A stretch of DNA of 64,000 bases from the NCBI RefSeq assembly GCF_001679325.1, contig NZ_LZMX01000003.1; one strand, 5' to 3'. The stretch's first letter is position 1; each line of letters opens with the position of its first letter. The notes beneath the pieces are model-generated. The model did no database searches. It was not told the DNA's origin and worked only from the letters and a program-made list of their open reading frames with translations. Origin of the DNA: Haemophilus_D parainfluenzae_AD (lineage in GTDB: Bacteria; Pseudomonadota; Gammaproteobacteria; Enterobacterales; Pasteurellaceae). Both the position numbers and the translations under genes were made by a program. Positions 8,229 to 17,771 of this stretch are shown here, piece after piece.

Positions 8229-8985
8229 CGCCAAACCATTTGATTGAAAGTTGTTTTAACGTTCCGTCTTTGCGTAGTTCTTCAAGTGCTTGGTTCACTT
8301 TTGCAATAAGCGGTTCTTCACCTTTCAAGAAAGCAAAACCGGTTGGGATTTTTTTATCACTTTCTACAGCAATTTTTAAGCCTGAGTTAGGTTGTTTTTT
8401 GAAGTAATCTAATACTGCAAGCTTATCGTTTACTGTTGCATCAACACGACCTTGTTTTACTGCTTCAAGGTTTTGCGCCAAGCTATCAACGGTCACAATA
8501 ATTGCACCATTATCACGTGCGTCTTTGCTCCAGTTACTGGTTGCAGATTGTGCAGATTTTTTACCTTTTAAATCAGGGAATGATTTAATGCTATCGTTAT
8601 CAGCTTTCGTCACGATTACGCCAGCAGAGTAGTTATAAGGTGCACTGTAATCATATTTTTTTAAACGTTCTGGGCTTGGATTGGTTTGATTCGCAATAAC
8701 ATCAAAGCGTTTTGCGTTCAAACCTGCATACATGCCGTCCCAAGCGGTTTCTTTAAATTCAACTTTCCAACCTAATTTTTGCGCCACTTTTTCGATAATT
8801 TCCACATCAAAACCGGTTAACTTGCCATCTTTGTCGTGGAAAGTGAATGGTGCGTAAGTACCCTCAGTACCGACTAATAAGGTTTTAGTTTGTTCAACGC
8901 GATCAGCAATTTCACCTGCGTTGGCAAAAGTAGAAAGGGCTAATCCTGCCGCTAAAAGTGCGGTGCTAAAAAATGATTTTTTCAT
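8212..8985 (-). CDS. Cystine-type ABC transporter periplasmic binding protein
   Basis: 257 residues with a cleavable signal peptide (cleavage after the Ala-Asn-Ala at about 21-23) and an SBP family 3 domain (LLVGTEGTYAPFTFHDKDGKLTGFD... at about 36 on is the typical opening). FliY/TcyJ-like; family members bind L-cystine or related amino acids and pass them to the membrane permease. First gene of the operon. A USS core lies inside the signal-peptide codons at 8956-8964, showing the motif tolerated in Thr-Ala-Leu-Leu. Confidence 0.92.
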   Translation of the reverse strand: MKKSFFSTALLAAGLALSTFANAGEIADRVEQTKTLLVGTEGTYAPFTFHDKDGKLTGFDVEIIEKVAQKLGWKVEFKETAWDGMYAGLNAKRFDVIANQTNPSPERLKKYDYSAPYNYSAGVIVTKADNDSIKSFPDLKGKKSAQSATSNWSKDARDNGAIIVTVDSLAQNLEAVKQGRVDATVNDKLAVLDYFKKQPNSGLKIAVESDKKIPTGFAFLKGEEPLIAKVNQALEELRKDGTLKQLSIKWFGDDITQ

Positions 8986-9112
8986 AAGTATTCCTTTTTT
9001 AGATAAATAACGAAAGTGAAATGAATTATAAGAAGCGAAAAAGAAAAGAAAAGTATTATTTATTTATGAATTATTTCTTTTCGTTATATCAAATAAAATT
9101 TGTTTAATTAAT

Positions 9113-9142
9113 AAACAAAAAAGGTCTGTAAAAACAGACCTT
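9113..9142 (-). terminator. Rho-independent terminator after cysK
   Basis: Read on the minus strand, AAGGTCTG and CAGACCTT pair across a short loop and are followed by TTTTTTTGTTT. It is 26 bp past the cysK stop and separates cysK from the importer operon. Confidence 0.85.
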
Positions 9143-9167
9143 AGATAAAATGAATTCAATCAATAGA

Positions 9168-10118
9168 TTAAGCTTCAATACCTTCGAATAACGCTGTACT
9201 TAAATAACGTTCTGATGCAGAAGGTAGGATTGCAACGATTAATTTATCTTGGAATTCTGGTAGTTTTGCTAATCGGTCAGCCGCTGCCACAGCCGCACCT
9301 GAAGAAATACCCGCAAGAATACCCTCCTCAGCCATTAAGCGACGAGCGGTCGCAATTGCCGTATCGCTATCTACAGTTTCCACGCGATCAATTAATGATA
9401 AATCTAAGTTTTTCGGAATGAAGCCCGCACCGATACCTTGAATTTTGTGTGGACCTGGTTTCACCTCTTGACCAGCAAGGGTTTGGCTAATAACAGGTGA
9501 TTCTGTTGGTTCAACCGCTACAGAGGTAATTTTTTTGCCGTGATCTAATTTGATCGCACGAGAAATACCGGTAATTGTACCGCCGGTACCCACACCAGCC
9601 ACTACGACATCAACTTTACCTTCAGTATCTTTCCAGATTTCTTCACCAGTAGTTTGACGGTGAATGTCAGGGTTAGCCGGGTTTTCAAATTGTTTTAGCA
9701 TCACATAATGATTTGGGTTAGACGCCACAATTTCTTCTGCTTTAGCGATCGCACCTTTCATCCCTTTTGAGCCTTCAGTAAGCACGAGATTCACGCCTAA
9801 ACCACGTAATAAACGTTTACGTTCAAGGCTCATGGTTTCAGGCATGGTTAAGGTGATTTTGTAACCGCGTGCTGCTGCTACATAAGCTAAAGCAATACCA
9901 GTGTTACCGCTGGTTGCATCTACAATTTCTTTACCCGCTGTTAAAATGCCGTCTTTTTCTGCTTGCCAAATCATATTGGCACCAATACGGCATTTCACGC
10001 TAAAGCTTGGGTTGCGACCTTCAATTTTTACGACAACGTTACCATTGTGTCCGAAGTGTTTTAAACGAACTAATGGAGTATTACCGATTGAGTATGAGTT
10101 ATCTGCATAAATTGTCAT
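9168..10118 (-). CDS. cysK: Cysteine synthase A (O-acetylserine sulfhydrylase)
   Basis: 316 residues, full length. PLP enzyme joining O-acetylserine and sulfide into cysteine in the cytoplasm. The PLP lysine is Lys42 in the SVKCR segment; the phosphate-binding loop is GVGTGGT (about 176-182), and TSGNTG (about 69-74) binds substrate. Adjacent to cysZ and near a cystine importer. The order cysK-cysZ-zipA-ligA also occurs in E. coli, so the neighbourhood is ancestral. Confidence 0.97.
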   Translation of the reverse strand: MTIYADNSYSIGNTPLVRLKHFGHNGNVVVKIEGRNPSFSVKCRIGANMIWQAEKDGILTAGKEIVDATSGNTGIALAYVAAARGYKITLTMPETMSLERKRLLRGLGVNLVLTEGSKGMKGAIAKAEEIVASNPNHYVMLKQFENPANPDIHRQTTGEEIWKDTEGKVDVVVAGVGTGGTITGISRAIKLDHGKKITSVAVEPTESPVISQTLAGQEVKPGPHKIQGIGAGFIPKNLDLSLIDRVETVDSDTAIATARRLMAEEGILAGISSGAAVAAADRLAKLPEFQDKLIVAILPSASERYLSTALFEGIEA

Positions 10119-10218
10119 TTTACTGTCCTTTTATATTTTGGAATGAGTTGATGCAGTAGTTATAACACCGGTTTTTATATAAAAAAAATAGTTAATAGCT
10201 ATATTTTATAACTAAATG

Positions 10219-11067
10219 CTATTTATTCACGATGTTATTTCCTGAAGGCTTAATTTCCGTACTCGTAGAACGTGTCACAATTTGTGTTGAACCTGAAGTG
10301 CGGTCAACATTCATATCAAATTTTAATTGTGAGCGATAATTTTCGACCCACATTACCGTTGCACCACAGACTGCAACAGGAATAATTACTAAGTTCACGA
10401 TTGGCAATGCGGTACAAAGGGTAATTAATGCCCCGAATGTTAGGCTTTGAGAACGTCTTTCGCCTAACGCATTTTTCATAATGCCAAAAGAAATTTTATG
10501 GTTATCAAACGGGTAGTCGCAATATTGAATCGCCATCATCCAACAAGTAAATAAGAACGTCAGCACGGGAATAATGGTTTGTCCGATAACAGGGATAAAA
10601 CTTAATAAGAACAAGCCCACAAATTTCGGTAAGCTGTACCATAGTTTTTGCCATTCACGATTTAGCATTCGTGGCACATCTTTCATGATTTCGGCAAAAC
10701 CATCATCATTAACGGCTTCGCCAGTCAGCATTTTTTCGACTTTTTCTGCTAATAATCCATTAAACGGTGCGGCAATAAAGCCTGAAAGTGTCGTAAAAGC
10801 AAAATAGAAAAATAAGAGAATTGAGCCAATAGACAGCACGAGCAAAATCACACTTAAAAAGCTTAACCAATCAGGAATAAAGCTCATTACCCAGTCGATC
10901 ATTGTGGAGATTTGAGAAACAAATAACCAAAATAAGCCTGTAAGCAGGACGATATTCAGTAGAATTGGCATAATCACAAAACGTCGGAGACCTTTTTGCG
11001 TAATGAAATGCCAACCCATCACGAAATGATTGAAAGCAGATTTTATTTCATTTTGATCGATCATCAT
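10219..11067 (-). CDS. cysZ: Sulfate transporter CysZ
   Basis: About 282 residues from the ATG at 11067 (a second ATG follows at once). AAAGGAAC lies just upstream; the 13 codons further upstream lack a good start. Inner-membrane protein with several hydrophobic segments (about 25-55, 60-95, 135-175, 195-240) and the family segment FAAPFNG-like FIAAPFNGLLAEKVE. CysZ lets sulfate into the cell for cysteine synthesis. The C-terminal tail (about 255-282) is polar and variable; a USS core lies within it at 10296-10304. Confidence 0.92.
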   Translation of the reverse strand: MMIDQNEIKSAFNHFVMGWHFITQKGLRRFVIMPILLNIVLLTGLFWLFVSQISTMIDWVMSFIPDWLSFLSVILLVLSIGSILLFFYFAFTTLSGFIAAPFNGLLAEKVEKMLTGEAVNDDGFAEIMKDVPRMLNREWQKLWYSLPKFVGLFLLSFIPVIGQTIIPVLTFLFTCWMMAIQYCDYPFDNHKISFGIMKNALGERRSQSLTFGALITLCTALPIVNLVIIPVAVCGATVMWVENYRSQLKFDMNVDRTSGSTQIVTRSTSTEIKPSGNNIVNK

Positions 11068-11233
11068 TGTTCCTTTTAATTGAAAAGTAAAAATACAAAA
11101 CGTCACAGAAAGACAATATTTTTTGAGGAAAATTCCATCTCATCCCTTTTAATATCTTGTTTGCTTTTCTATTTTTTCACCTGTCGAAATGTGATAGGAT
11201 CAGCAGAAATTATTGCGTTAAGGAGCAACAAGC

Positions 11234-12268
11234 ATGGACTTAAATACCATTTTGATCATTTTAGGGGTGATTGCTTTAATTGCCTTAGTGGTACACGGAT
11301 TATGGTCAAATCGTCGTGAGAAATCAAAATATTTTAAAAGTGCGAATACATTTAACCGCACTTCTAAAAGTGGTGAGGTCAATCCTTTTTCGCAAGCCGC
11401 TGATCCTAATGCGGATATTCGTTTAACACATCGTGCTCAAGCGGCACAGCCTGTACAACAAAATGTTCAACCTAAAGTGACACCTCAGGCGGCAAGCCAA
11501 CAACAATTTAATTTTGATGAGCAACATGCTCAAGTTGATGCGCGTCAAATAGAAAAAAGTGTGGATGATATTAAAATCTCCTTACCAAATCAGCCAGTTT
11601 ATGAGATGAATACGGCGCAACCTGCTCCTGCGCCACAGCCTGAACCTGTGGTTTATCCTGAAACGAATGTACAACCGAAACCACGTGTGGCAGAAATGAC
11701 AATCGAAGAATTAGAAGCACAAAGCAGTGATTTTGATGGTGTGAATTCTTCTTCACCTGAATTGCGTGAGCAGTTAGCCGAGATGTCATTAAATCCAACT
11801 CAAGAGCCTACTCATGAGAACGTGCATTTTAACTATCACGAACCGGTAGAAGTTGAAAAAACAAAACAAACCACCGGTTTTGTTCAACTTTATGTGATTT
11901 CAAATCAAAATCGTGAATTCTATGGTCCACAATTATCTCAATCTTTAGAAAACTTGGGATTCATTTTTGGCGAGCGTCAAATGTATCACCGCCACTTTGA
12001 TTTAAGTGTGGCAAGCCCAGTGTTATTTAGTGTGGCAAACATTGAACAGCCCGGTACGTTTGATTATTACAATATGGCAGAGTTTTCAACCATGGGTGTA
12101 GTGCTCTTTATGCAGCTACCATCACCAGGTAATAATTTGGCAAATTTACGCATGATGATTCGCGCAGCGAAAACCATCGCAGAAGATTTAGGTGGTGTAG
12201 TGTTGACCGATCAACAAGAAATTTTTGATGATGTAGCGGAGCAAGATTATTTATCTCGCATCGCATAA
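11234..12268 (+). CDS. zipA: Cell division protein ZipA
   Basis: 344 residues. N-terminal membrane anchor (about 4-24), a short basic segment, a long Gln/Pro/Ala-rich linker (about 60-205), and a C-terminal FtsZ-binding domain (about 213-344, starting TGFVQLYVISNQNREFYGP). It tethers FtsZ to the inner membrane at the division site. The start is the ATG after the AAGGAG at 11220. A USS core interrupts the linker coding region at 11355-11363. Followed by ligA in the same direction. Confidence 0.96.
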   Translation: MDLNTILIILGVIALIALVVHGLWSNRREKSKYFKSANTFNRTSKSGEVNPFSQAADPNADIRLTHRAQAAQPVQQNVQPKVTPQAASQQQFNFDEQHAQVDARQIEKSVDDIKISLPNQPVYEMNTAQPAPAPQPEPVVYPETNVQPKPRVAEMTIEELEAQSSDFDGVNSSSPELREQLAEMSLNPTQEPTHENVHFNYHEPVEVEKTKQTTGFVQLYVISNQNREFYGPQLSQSLENLGFIFGERQMYHRHFDLSVASPVLFSVANIEQPGTFDYYNMAEFSTMGVVLFMQLPSPGNNLANLRMMIRAAKTIAEDLGGVVLTDQQEIFDDVAEQDYLSRIA

Positions 12269-12284
12269 AACGCACGAAAAAATA

Positions 12285-12319
12285 ACCGCACTTTGGGCGA
12301 GCCGATGGTTCGCCCATTT
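12285..12319 (+). terminator. USS and weak hairpin between zipA and ligA
   Basis: A USS core (12285-12293) is followed by GGGCGA (12295-12300) and TCGCCC (12310-12315) and then ATTTTAATT. The T tract is poor, so partial termination or an attenuator is more likely than a complete stop. Confidence 0.4.
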
Positions 12320-12350
12320 TAATTCAATGAGTAAACCGTTAGAGAACATT

Positions 12351-14360
12351 ATGAGCCTTCAGCAACAAATTGATACATTACGTCAGGATCTTCGTCGTTA
12401 TGAATATGAATATCACGTGTTGGATAATCCAACCATTCCTGATGCAGAATATGACCGTTTATTTCACCAACTTAAAGCCTTAGAAACCACTCATCCGGAA
12501 CTCATTACGGCAGATTCACCTACTCAACGTGTGGGCGCCAAACCGCTTTCTGGCTTTGCACAAATTCGTCATGAAATTCCAATGTTATCTTTAGATAATG
12601 CGTTTTCAGACGAGGAATTTTATGCATTCGTAAAACGCATTGAAGATCGTCTTATTCGTTTGCCTGAACCCCTTACTTTTTGCTGTGAACCTAAGTTAGA
12701 TGGTTTAGCGGTGAGTATTTTGTATGTGAATGGTGTACTGACTCAAGCCGCAACTCGCGGTGATGGGACAACAGGGGAAGACATTACCGCGAATATTCGT
12801 ACGATTCGAAATATTCCGTTGCAACTTTTAATGGACAATCCACCCGCTCGTTTAGAAGTGCGCGGTGAAGTATTTATGCCACAAGCAGGCTTTGAGCGTT
12901 TAAATCAACTGGCGTTAGAGAAAGGTGAGAAAACTTTTGCTAACCCGCGTAATGCTGCAGCGGGATCGTTGCGCCAGCTCGATCCGAAAATTACGAGTAA
13001 ACGTCCATTGGTCTTGAATGCTTATAGTATTGGTATCGCTGAAGGGGTAGATTTACCGAATACACATTATGATCGTTTGCAATGGTTGAAGTCTATTGGG
13101 ATTCCAGTAAACCCAGAAATCCGTTTATGTAACGGCACAGATGAAGTGTTGGATTTTTATCGTGATATTCAAAATAAACGCAGTTCTCTTGGCTACGATA
13201 TTGATGGCACCGTGCTGAAAATTAATGATATTGCGTTACAAGAGAAATTAGGTTTTATCTCAAAAGCGCCACGTTGGGCAATTGCTTATAAATTCCCTGC
13301 GCAAGAAGAATTAACTCGCTTAAATGATGTGGAATTCCAAGTGGGCAGAACAGGGGCGATTACCCCAGTGGCTAAATTGGAACCGGTATTTGTGGCTGGT
13401 GTCACGGTAAGTAACGCCACATTACATAACGGCGATGAAATTGAACGCTTAGATATTGCGATTGGCGATACGGTGGTTATTCGTCGTGCGGGGGATGTGA
13501 TCCCACAAATTATTGGTGTATTGCACGACCGTCGCCCAGCAGATGCGAGACCGATCATTTTCCCTAAAACTTGTCCTGTATGTGATTCGGCCATTGTTCG
13601 TATTGAAGGCGAAGCAGTAGCACGTTGTACGGGCGGTTTGTTCTGTGCAGCACAGCGTAAAGAAGCGCTTAAACATTTCGTTTCTCGCAAGGCCATGGAT
13701 ATTGATGGGGTAGGGGGTAAATTAATCGAGCAGTTGGTGGATCGTGAATTAGTTCATACACCCGCCGATTTATTTAAGTTAGATTTAACTACGCTAACCC
13801 GTTTGGAAAGAATGGGCACAAAATCAGCCGAAAATGCCTTAGCGAGCCTTGAAAAAGCAAAAAATACGACGTTGGCACGTTTTATTTTTGCTTTAGGAAT
13901 CCGTGAAGTGGGTGAAGCAACGGCATTGAATTTAGCAAATCATTTCAAAACCCTAGAAGCGTTGCAAAATGCAGATTTAGAGGCCTTACAGCAAGTGCCT
14001 GATGTGGGCGAAGTAGTGGCAAATCGTATTTTGGCGTTTTGGCATGAACCACATAATGTCGCTGTGGTGAATGATTTGATCGCTCAAGGCGTACATTGGG
14101 AAACCGTGGAAACCAAAGAAGTGACAGAAAACCGTTTTAAAGGTAAAACAGTGGTGTTAACGGGAACCTTAACTCAAATGGGACGTAATGAAGCTAAGGC
14201 GTTATTACAAGACATGGGCGCGAAAGTGAGCGGCTCGGTTTCAGCAAAAACAGATTTTGTGATTGCCGGTGATGCGGCAGGTTCTAAGCTCACAAAAGCA
14301 CAGGAATTAGGCGTGACGGTTTTAACGGAAGAAGAGTTCCTTGCAGAAATTCAGTCATAA
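12351..14360 (+). CDS. ligA: NAD-dependent DNA ligase
   Basis: 669 residues from the ATG at 12351; an in-frame ATG at 12327 would add eight residues. The shorter start gives the adenylated lysine as Lys115 in CEPKLDGLAV, the same number as E. coli LigA, and aligns with remembered family N-termini. Domains: Ia and adenylation (1-315), OB fold, four-cysteine zinc finger (CPVCDS ... CTGGLFC, about 403-430), HhH repeats (about 440-580) and a C-terminal BRCT (about 590-669). It seals nicks in replication and repair. Confidence 0.96.
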   Translation: MSLQQQIDTLRQDLRRYEYEYHVLDNPTIPDAEYDRLFHQLKALETTHPELITADSPTQRVGAKPLSGFAQIRHEIPMLSLDNAFSDEEFYAFVKRIEDRLIRLPEPLTFCCEPKLDGLAVSILYVNGVLTQAATRGDGTTGEDITANIRTIRNIPLQLLMDNPPARLEVRGEVFMPQAGFERLNQLALEKGEKTFANPRNAAAGSLRQLDPKITSKRPLVLNAYSIGIAEGVDLPNTHYDRLQWLKSIGIPVNPEIRLCNGTDEVLDFYRDIQNKRSSLGYDIDGTVLKINDIALQEKLGFISKAPRWAIAYKFPAQEELTRLNDVEFQVGRTGAITPVAKLEPVFVAGVTVSNATLHNGDEIERLDIAIGDTVVIRRAGDVIPQIIGVLHDRRPADARPIIFPKTCPVCDSAIVRIEGEAVARCTGGLFCAAQRKEALKHFVSRKAMDIDGVGGKLIEQLVDRELVHTPADLFKLDLTTLTRLERMGTKSAENALASLEKAKNTTLARFIFALGIREVGEATALNLANHFKTLEALQNADLEALQQVPDVGEVVANRILAFWHEPHNVAVVNDLIAQGVHWETVETKEVTENRFKGKTVVLTGTLTQMGRNEAKALLQDMGAKVSGSVSAKTDFVIAGDAAGSKLTKAQELGVTVLTEEEFLAEIQS

Positions 14361-14380
14361 TTAAACGGTTAGAAAACAAA

Positions 14381-14411
14381 ATGGGGCGTAGATGATACGC
14401 CCCATTTTTTA
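14381..14411 (+). terminator. Rho-independent terminator between ligA and tyrP
   Basis: ATGGGGCGT (14381-14389) and ACGCCCCAT (14397-14405) with a seven-base loop, followed by TTTTTAT. It ends ligA transcription. A USS core follows at 14434-14442, touching the tyrP stop codon. Confidence 0.9.
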
Positions 14412-14441
14412 TCTCAAAACACGCTCAAAATTGACCGCACT

Positions 14442-15662
14442 TTAGCCTGCTACTGCAGGTAAATAACCTGCTTGAATTAAGAATGGTACGATCATAATGA
14501 TTACGCCAATTACTAAGGCTATCACTAAGGTTACGTTTCCACCGATTACACGATAAGGCAGATTTGGATTCGCTTGACGTGTTTTCCATGCTAGTCCAAT
14601 AGGTAAAATTAAGCAATAGAATGCACAGAGTAAACCCGCATAGCTTAATGCGGCAATAAAACCTTCAGGATAATACAAGGCGAATGCAAGTGGTGGAGTA
14701 AATGCTGCAACAGTCAGTGTTAAACGGTTGTGTGGCAATTTGTAACGTTTAAATAAATCGCCTAAACCTTCAAATACCCCTAGCATCACACCTAGGAAAG
14801 AAGTAATTAATGCAAGTGCAGAGAACACACGTACGATTTCACCCATAATGTGGGAGTTCGTGATTTTACGTGTTGCATTGACTAAGCCGTTAAGGGTTGG
14901 ATCTGCTTGGAGCAATTGTACGAACTCATTTTGGCTTAATACACCGTGAGTCGCTAATTGCCATATAAAATAAGCGATCAGTGGAATGGCTGTACCAATT
15001 AAAATCGCTTTACGGAATTGAGTGACACTACCATCTAAATAGCTATTTACGCTACCCATGATGATGTGGAAGCCAAAAGAGGTAAAGAAAATTGGTGCCG
15101 CAGAGATCACGAAAGCATAATTTAAAGGTAAGGCCATCAGGTTATCGACAGATACTTTTGGTAACATCATGAACAACACAAAAGCAAAGGCAATTAATTT
15201 ACCGATGAACAGAATACGGGTGGCACCATCAACGCCTCTTGTACCTACAACCACAAAGGCACCGAGTACGACGGTAAATAAAATGATTGAAAGTTCGGAG
15301 GAGAGACTTTCAAAGCCAAAAGCCGTTGGTAAACCAGATAATAATGAACCGCCTCCGGTGATGTAGGCCGCAGAAAGGGCGTAAAGTAAAATGAGCAAGC
15401 TAAAAGTCGCTAAGACACGTCCAGTGATACCAAAGTATTTTTCAGCGAGAGTCGCTACGCCATCATTCAGGCGATCAGCTGTTTGATAGACTTCAACAAA
15501 AAGTAAACCGCTATAAACTAACAGCGCCCATAAGCCGACTAATAATAAAACAGTGTAACCAAAACCAATTCCGGCAGAGGTTAATGGCATCGCGAGCATC
15601 CCGGCTCCGATGGTCGTGCCTGCAATGATTAAGGCACTGCCGAATGTTTTGTTCTTTAGCAT
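14442..15662 (-). CDS. tyrP: Aromatic amino-acid (tyrosine-type) transporter
   Basis: 406 residues and about eleven membrane segments; inner membrane. HAAAP family, with the opening segment GSALIIAGTTIGAGMLAMP (about 8-26), an unwound ion-substrate-binding helix. Closest in memory to TyrP of E. coli and Haemophilus, proton-coupled tyrosine uptake; tryptophan permeases of this family are a less likely alternative. It ends the minus-strand group tsaD, small protein gene, tdk, tyrP. A promoter of its own is possible in the 36-base gap to tdk. Confidence 0.87.
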   Translation of the reverse strand: MLKNKTFGSALIIAGTTIGAGMLAMPLTSAGIGFGYTVLLLVGLWALLVYSGLLFVEVYQTADRLNDGVATLAEKYFGITGRVLATFSLLILLYALSAAYITGGGSLLSGLPTAFGFESLSSELSIILFTVVLGAFVVVGTRGVDGATRILFIGKLIAFAFVLFMMLPKVSVDNLMALPLNYAFVISAAPIFFTSFGFHIIMGSVNSYLDGSVTQFRKAILIGTAIPLIAYFIWQLATHGVLSQNEFVQLLQADPTLNGLVNATRKITNSHIMGEIVRVFSALALITSFLGVMLGVFEGLGDLFKRYKLPHNRLTLTVAAFTPPLAFALYYPEGFIAALSYAGLLCAFYCLILPIGLAWKTRQANPNLPYRVIGGNVTLVIALVIGVIIMIVPFLIQAGYLPAVAG

Positions 15663-15698
15663 AAAATTGTCCTCCGAGTATAAAATTGAAAAATGAGA

Positions 15699-16280
15699 TT
15701 AAAGCTGACCGCACTTTTCTTTGTAATGATAGCGGCAAACCGAAAGATAAGAGTCATTTCCACCGATTTGGATTTGTTCCCCTTCCTTAATGACTTCACC
15801 TTGTTCATTTAAACGTAAAACGAAATTGGCTTTACGCCCACAATAACAGATTGTTTTTAATTCTTCTAGTTGATCTGCCCAAGCAAGTAAATACTTACTG
15901 CCTTCAAATAGCTCAGCCTGGAAGTCGGTACGCAAGCCATAACAAAGCACAGGAATCTTCAGTTTATCTACAACATCGCTTAATTGATACACCTGTTGTT
16001 TCGTTAAAAACTGGGCTTCGTCAACCAAAACACAATCAATTTTTTCTTGTTGTAAACGTTGACTCACTTCAGCAAAAAGGTCACTGGTTGACGTAAATAA
16101 ATTCGCCTCTTCATGAATACCAATACGTGACGTGACTTTGCCTGCGCCAAAACGATCATCAATCGCTGCCGTATAAACCATGGTGTTCATATTGCGTTCA
16201 CGATAGTTATAGGAAGACTGTAACAATGTGGTTGATTTACCCGCATTCATCGTAGAGTAGTAAAAATAGAGTTTTGCCAT
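15699..16280 (-). CDS. tdk: Thymidine kinase
   Basis: 193 residues, the type II thymidine kinase length. P-loop STMNAGKST (about 9-17), DEAQF (about 92-96) at the Mg site, a lasso and zinc-binding cysteines (CYCG, about 145-148, and C-R-Y-H near 182-185). Phosphorylates thymidine for dTTP salvage, which suits a naturally competent bacterium that degrades incoming DNA. The ATG overlaps the preceding small gene's stop (TAATG), so the two are probably cotranslated. A USS core sits in the last codons (15708-15716). Confidence 0.96.
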   Translation of the reverse strand: MAKLYFYYSTMNAGKSTTLLQSSYNYRERNMNTMVYTAAIDDRFGAGKVTSRIGIHEEANLFTSTSDLFAEVSQRLQQEKIDCVLVDEAQFLTKQQVYQLSDVVDKLKIPVLCYGLRTDFQAELFEGSKYLLAWADQLEELKTICYCGRKANFVLRLNEQGEVIKEGEQIQIGGNDSYLSVCRYHYKEKCGQL

Positions 16281-16516
16281 TATTTAATCACCCATTTCCA
16301 GAAATGATAGGCAATGAATCCTGCAACAGGTGGACAGGCTGCTAGCATAAAGGTCCCGTAAGTGGCACCTCCTCCCACCATTTTTCCTGCTTCAGCAAGA
16401 GCGTCAACAATATCACTGCTTGGCGTGGTAAAAATCCATGCACCAATAATCGCGAGCACCAAAAAACAAGCGATACCGGCTGCACGCATGGCTCTTACTT
16501 TAATCATATTTTCCAT
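16280..16516 (-). CDS. Small two-helix membrane protein, unknown function
   Basis: 78 residues; hydrophobic segments at about 11-30 and 50-75, with a Gly-Gly-Gly turn between them (about 48-50). AAGGA lies seven bases before the ATG at 16516. It is packed between tsaD (nine-base gap) and tdk (one-base overlap), so it is clearly cotranscribed and real. I do not recognise a family. The location next to tdk in Haemophilus seems conserved, from memory. Confidence 0.75.
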   Translation of the reverse strand: MENMIKVRAMRAAGIACFLVLAIIGAWIFTTPSSDIVDALAEAGKMVGGGATYGTFMLAACPPVAGFIAYHFWKWVIK

Positions 16517-16525
16517 ATTTTTTCC

Positions 16526-17554
16526 TTAAATTGCAGGGAGTTCGGCCATTGCCCAACGAGGTTTGACATCAATGGCGAGATCGCTGTGCTGACCTTGTTT
16601 TAAACGTAAAAAGCCCGTATAGGCAATCATGGCGCCGTTATCGGTACAAAATTGAGGTTGCGGATAAAATACTTCACCACCAAGATTTTTCATCATTGTG
16701 CCAAGGGTTTCACGTAATTTTTTGTTTGCACTTACGCCGCCAGCAATGACTAAACGCTTATAACCGGTTTCTTTTAAGGCACGTTTGCATTTAATTGCAA
16801 GTGTATCCACGACAGAATCTTGGAAGGCAAAGGCAATATCAGCTTTGGTTTGTTCGGTTAATTCACCTTCTTGTTTGAACGCCTGATTAATGGTGTTTGC
16901 TGCTGAGGTTTTTAAACCTGAAAAGCTAAAATCAAGACCAGGTCGATCCGTCATTGGTCGAGGGAACACAAAACGATCCGGCGATCCTTTTTCGGCTAAA
17001 CGTGAAAGTGCGGCACCACCAGGGTAATCTAGCCCTAATAATTTCGCGGTTTTATCAAAGGCTTCACCTGCTGCATCATCAATGGATTCGCCAATGACTT
17101 CATATTTCCCTACTCCATCAACGCGCACTAATTGTGTGTGTCCACCTGAAACTAAGAGGGCAATAAATGGAAAGTGCGGTCGATTTTCATCAAGCATTGG
17201 CGCAAGTAGATGACCTTCCATGTGATGTACGCCAATAGCGGGCACATTCCAAGCATAAGCCAGTGAACGCGCGATCGTTGCACCTACTAATAATGCGCCG
17301 ACTAAACCAGGACCACTTGTATAGGCGATACCATCAATTTGATCTGCGGTTAAATTGGCTTCTTCTAATGCAGCTTTAATTAATGGCGCTGTTTTGCGAA
17401 TGTGATCGCGAGAAGCCAACTCTGGTACCACACCGCCGTAATCCGCATGCAAGGTAATTTGCGTGTAGAGTTGATTAGCAATTAAACCTTTATCTTCATC
17501 ATAAATCGCGACACCTGTTTCATCACAGGAGGTTTCGATTCCTAAAATACGCAT
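16526..17554 (-). CDS. tsaD: tRNA N6-threonylcarbamoyladenosine transferase TsaD
   Basis: 342 residues, full length (also called Gcp/YgjD). Adds the threonylcarbamoyl group to A37 of ANN-decoding tRNAs together with TsaB and TsaE. Metal ligands are in HMEGH (His111 and His115 approx.) and the Asp of the C-terminal CTDNGAMIA; the glycine-rich ATP loop is VSGGHT. First gene of the minus-strand group, divergent from rpsU as in many gamma-proteobacteria. A USS core is at 17172-17180. Confidence 0.97.
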   Translation of the reverse strand: MRILGIETSCDETGVAIYDEDKGLIANQLYTQITLHADYGGVVPELASRDHIRKTAPLIKAALEEANLTADQIDGIAYTSGPGLVGALLVGATIARSLAYAWNVPAIGVHHMEGHLLAPMLDENRPHFPFIALLVSGGHTQLVRVDGVGKYEVIGESIDDAAGEAFDKTAKLLGLDYPGGAALSRLAEKGSPDRFVFPRPMTDRPGLDFSFSGLKTSAANTINQAFKQEGELTEQTKADIAFAFQDSVVDTLAIKCKRALKETGYKRLVIAGGVSANKKLRETLGTMMKNLGGEVFYPQPQFCTDNGAMIAYTGFLRLKQGQHSDLAIDVKPRWAMAELPAI

Positions 17555-17655
17555 TTTCTTCTCATTTTATTAAAAAATTGGCAAAGATTTTACCTTGTTT
17601 AGCCCGCTTAAACCAGTTCAAACGCCAAATTTTCAGCAAATAGGCGATCTTTCCT

Positions 17656-17684
17656 TTGCTTTTGCAGGGAAGATCGATTAGAAT
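17656..17684 (+). promoter_or_regulatory. Candidate sigma-70 promoter for rpsU-dnaG-rpoD
   Basis: TTGCTT (17656-17661), 17-bp spacer, TAGAAT (17679-17684). It lies about 90 bp upstream of the rpsU ATG in the 217-bp tsaD-rpsU gap. Matches are four of six and five of six. The remainder of the gap is AT-rich with no other clear signal. Confidence 0.5.
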
Positions 17685-17771
17685 TGCGTTCTTTATTGAA
17701 TTTGCCGTTTATTCGGCAGTAATAAAAATTTAAAATTGCAATTAAATTAAACTCATTGAGGTGATTGGCTT

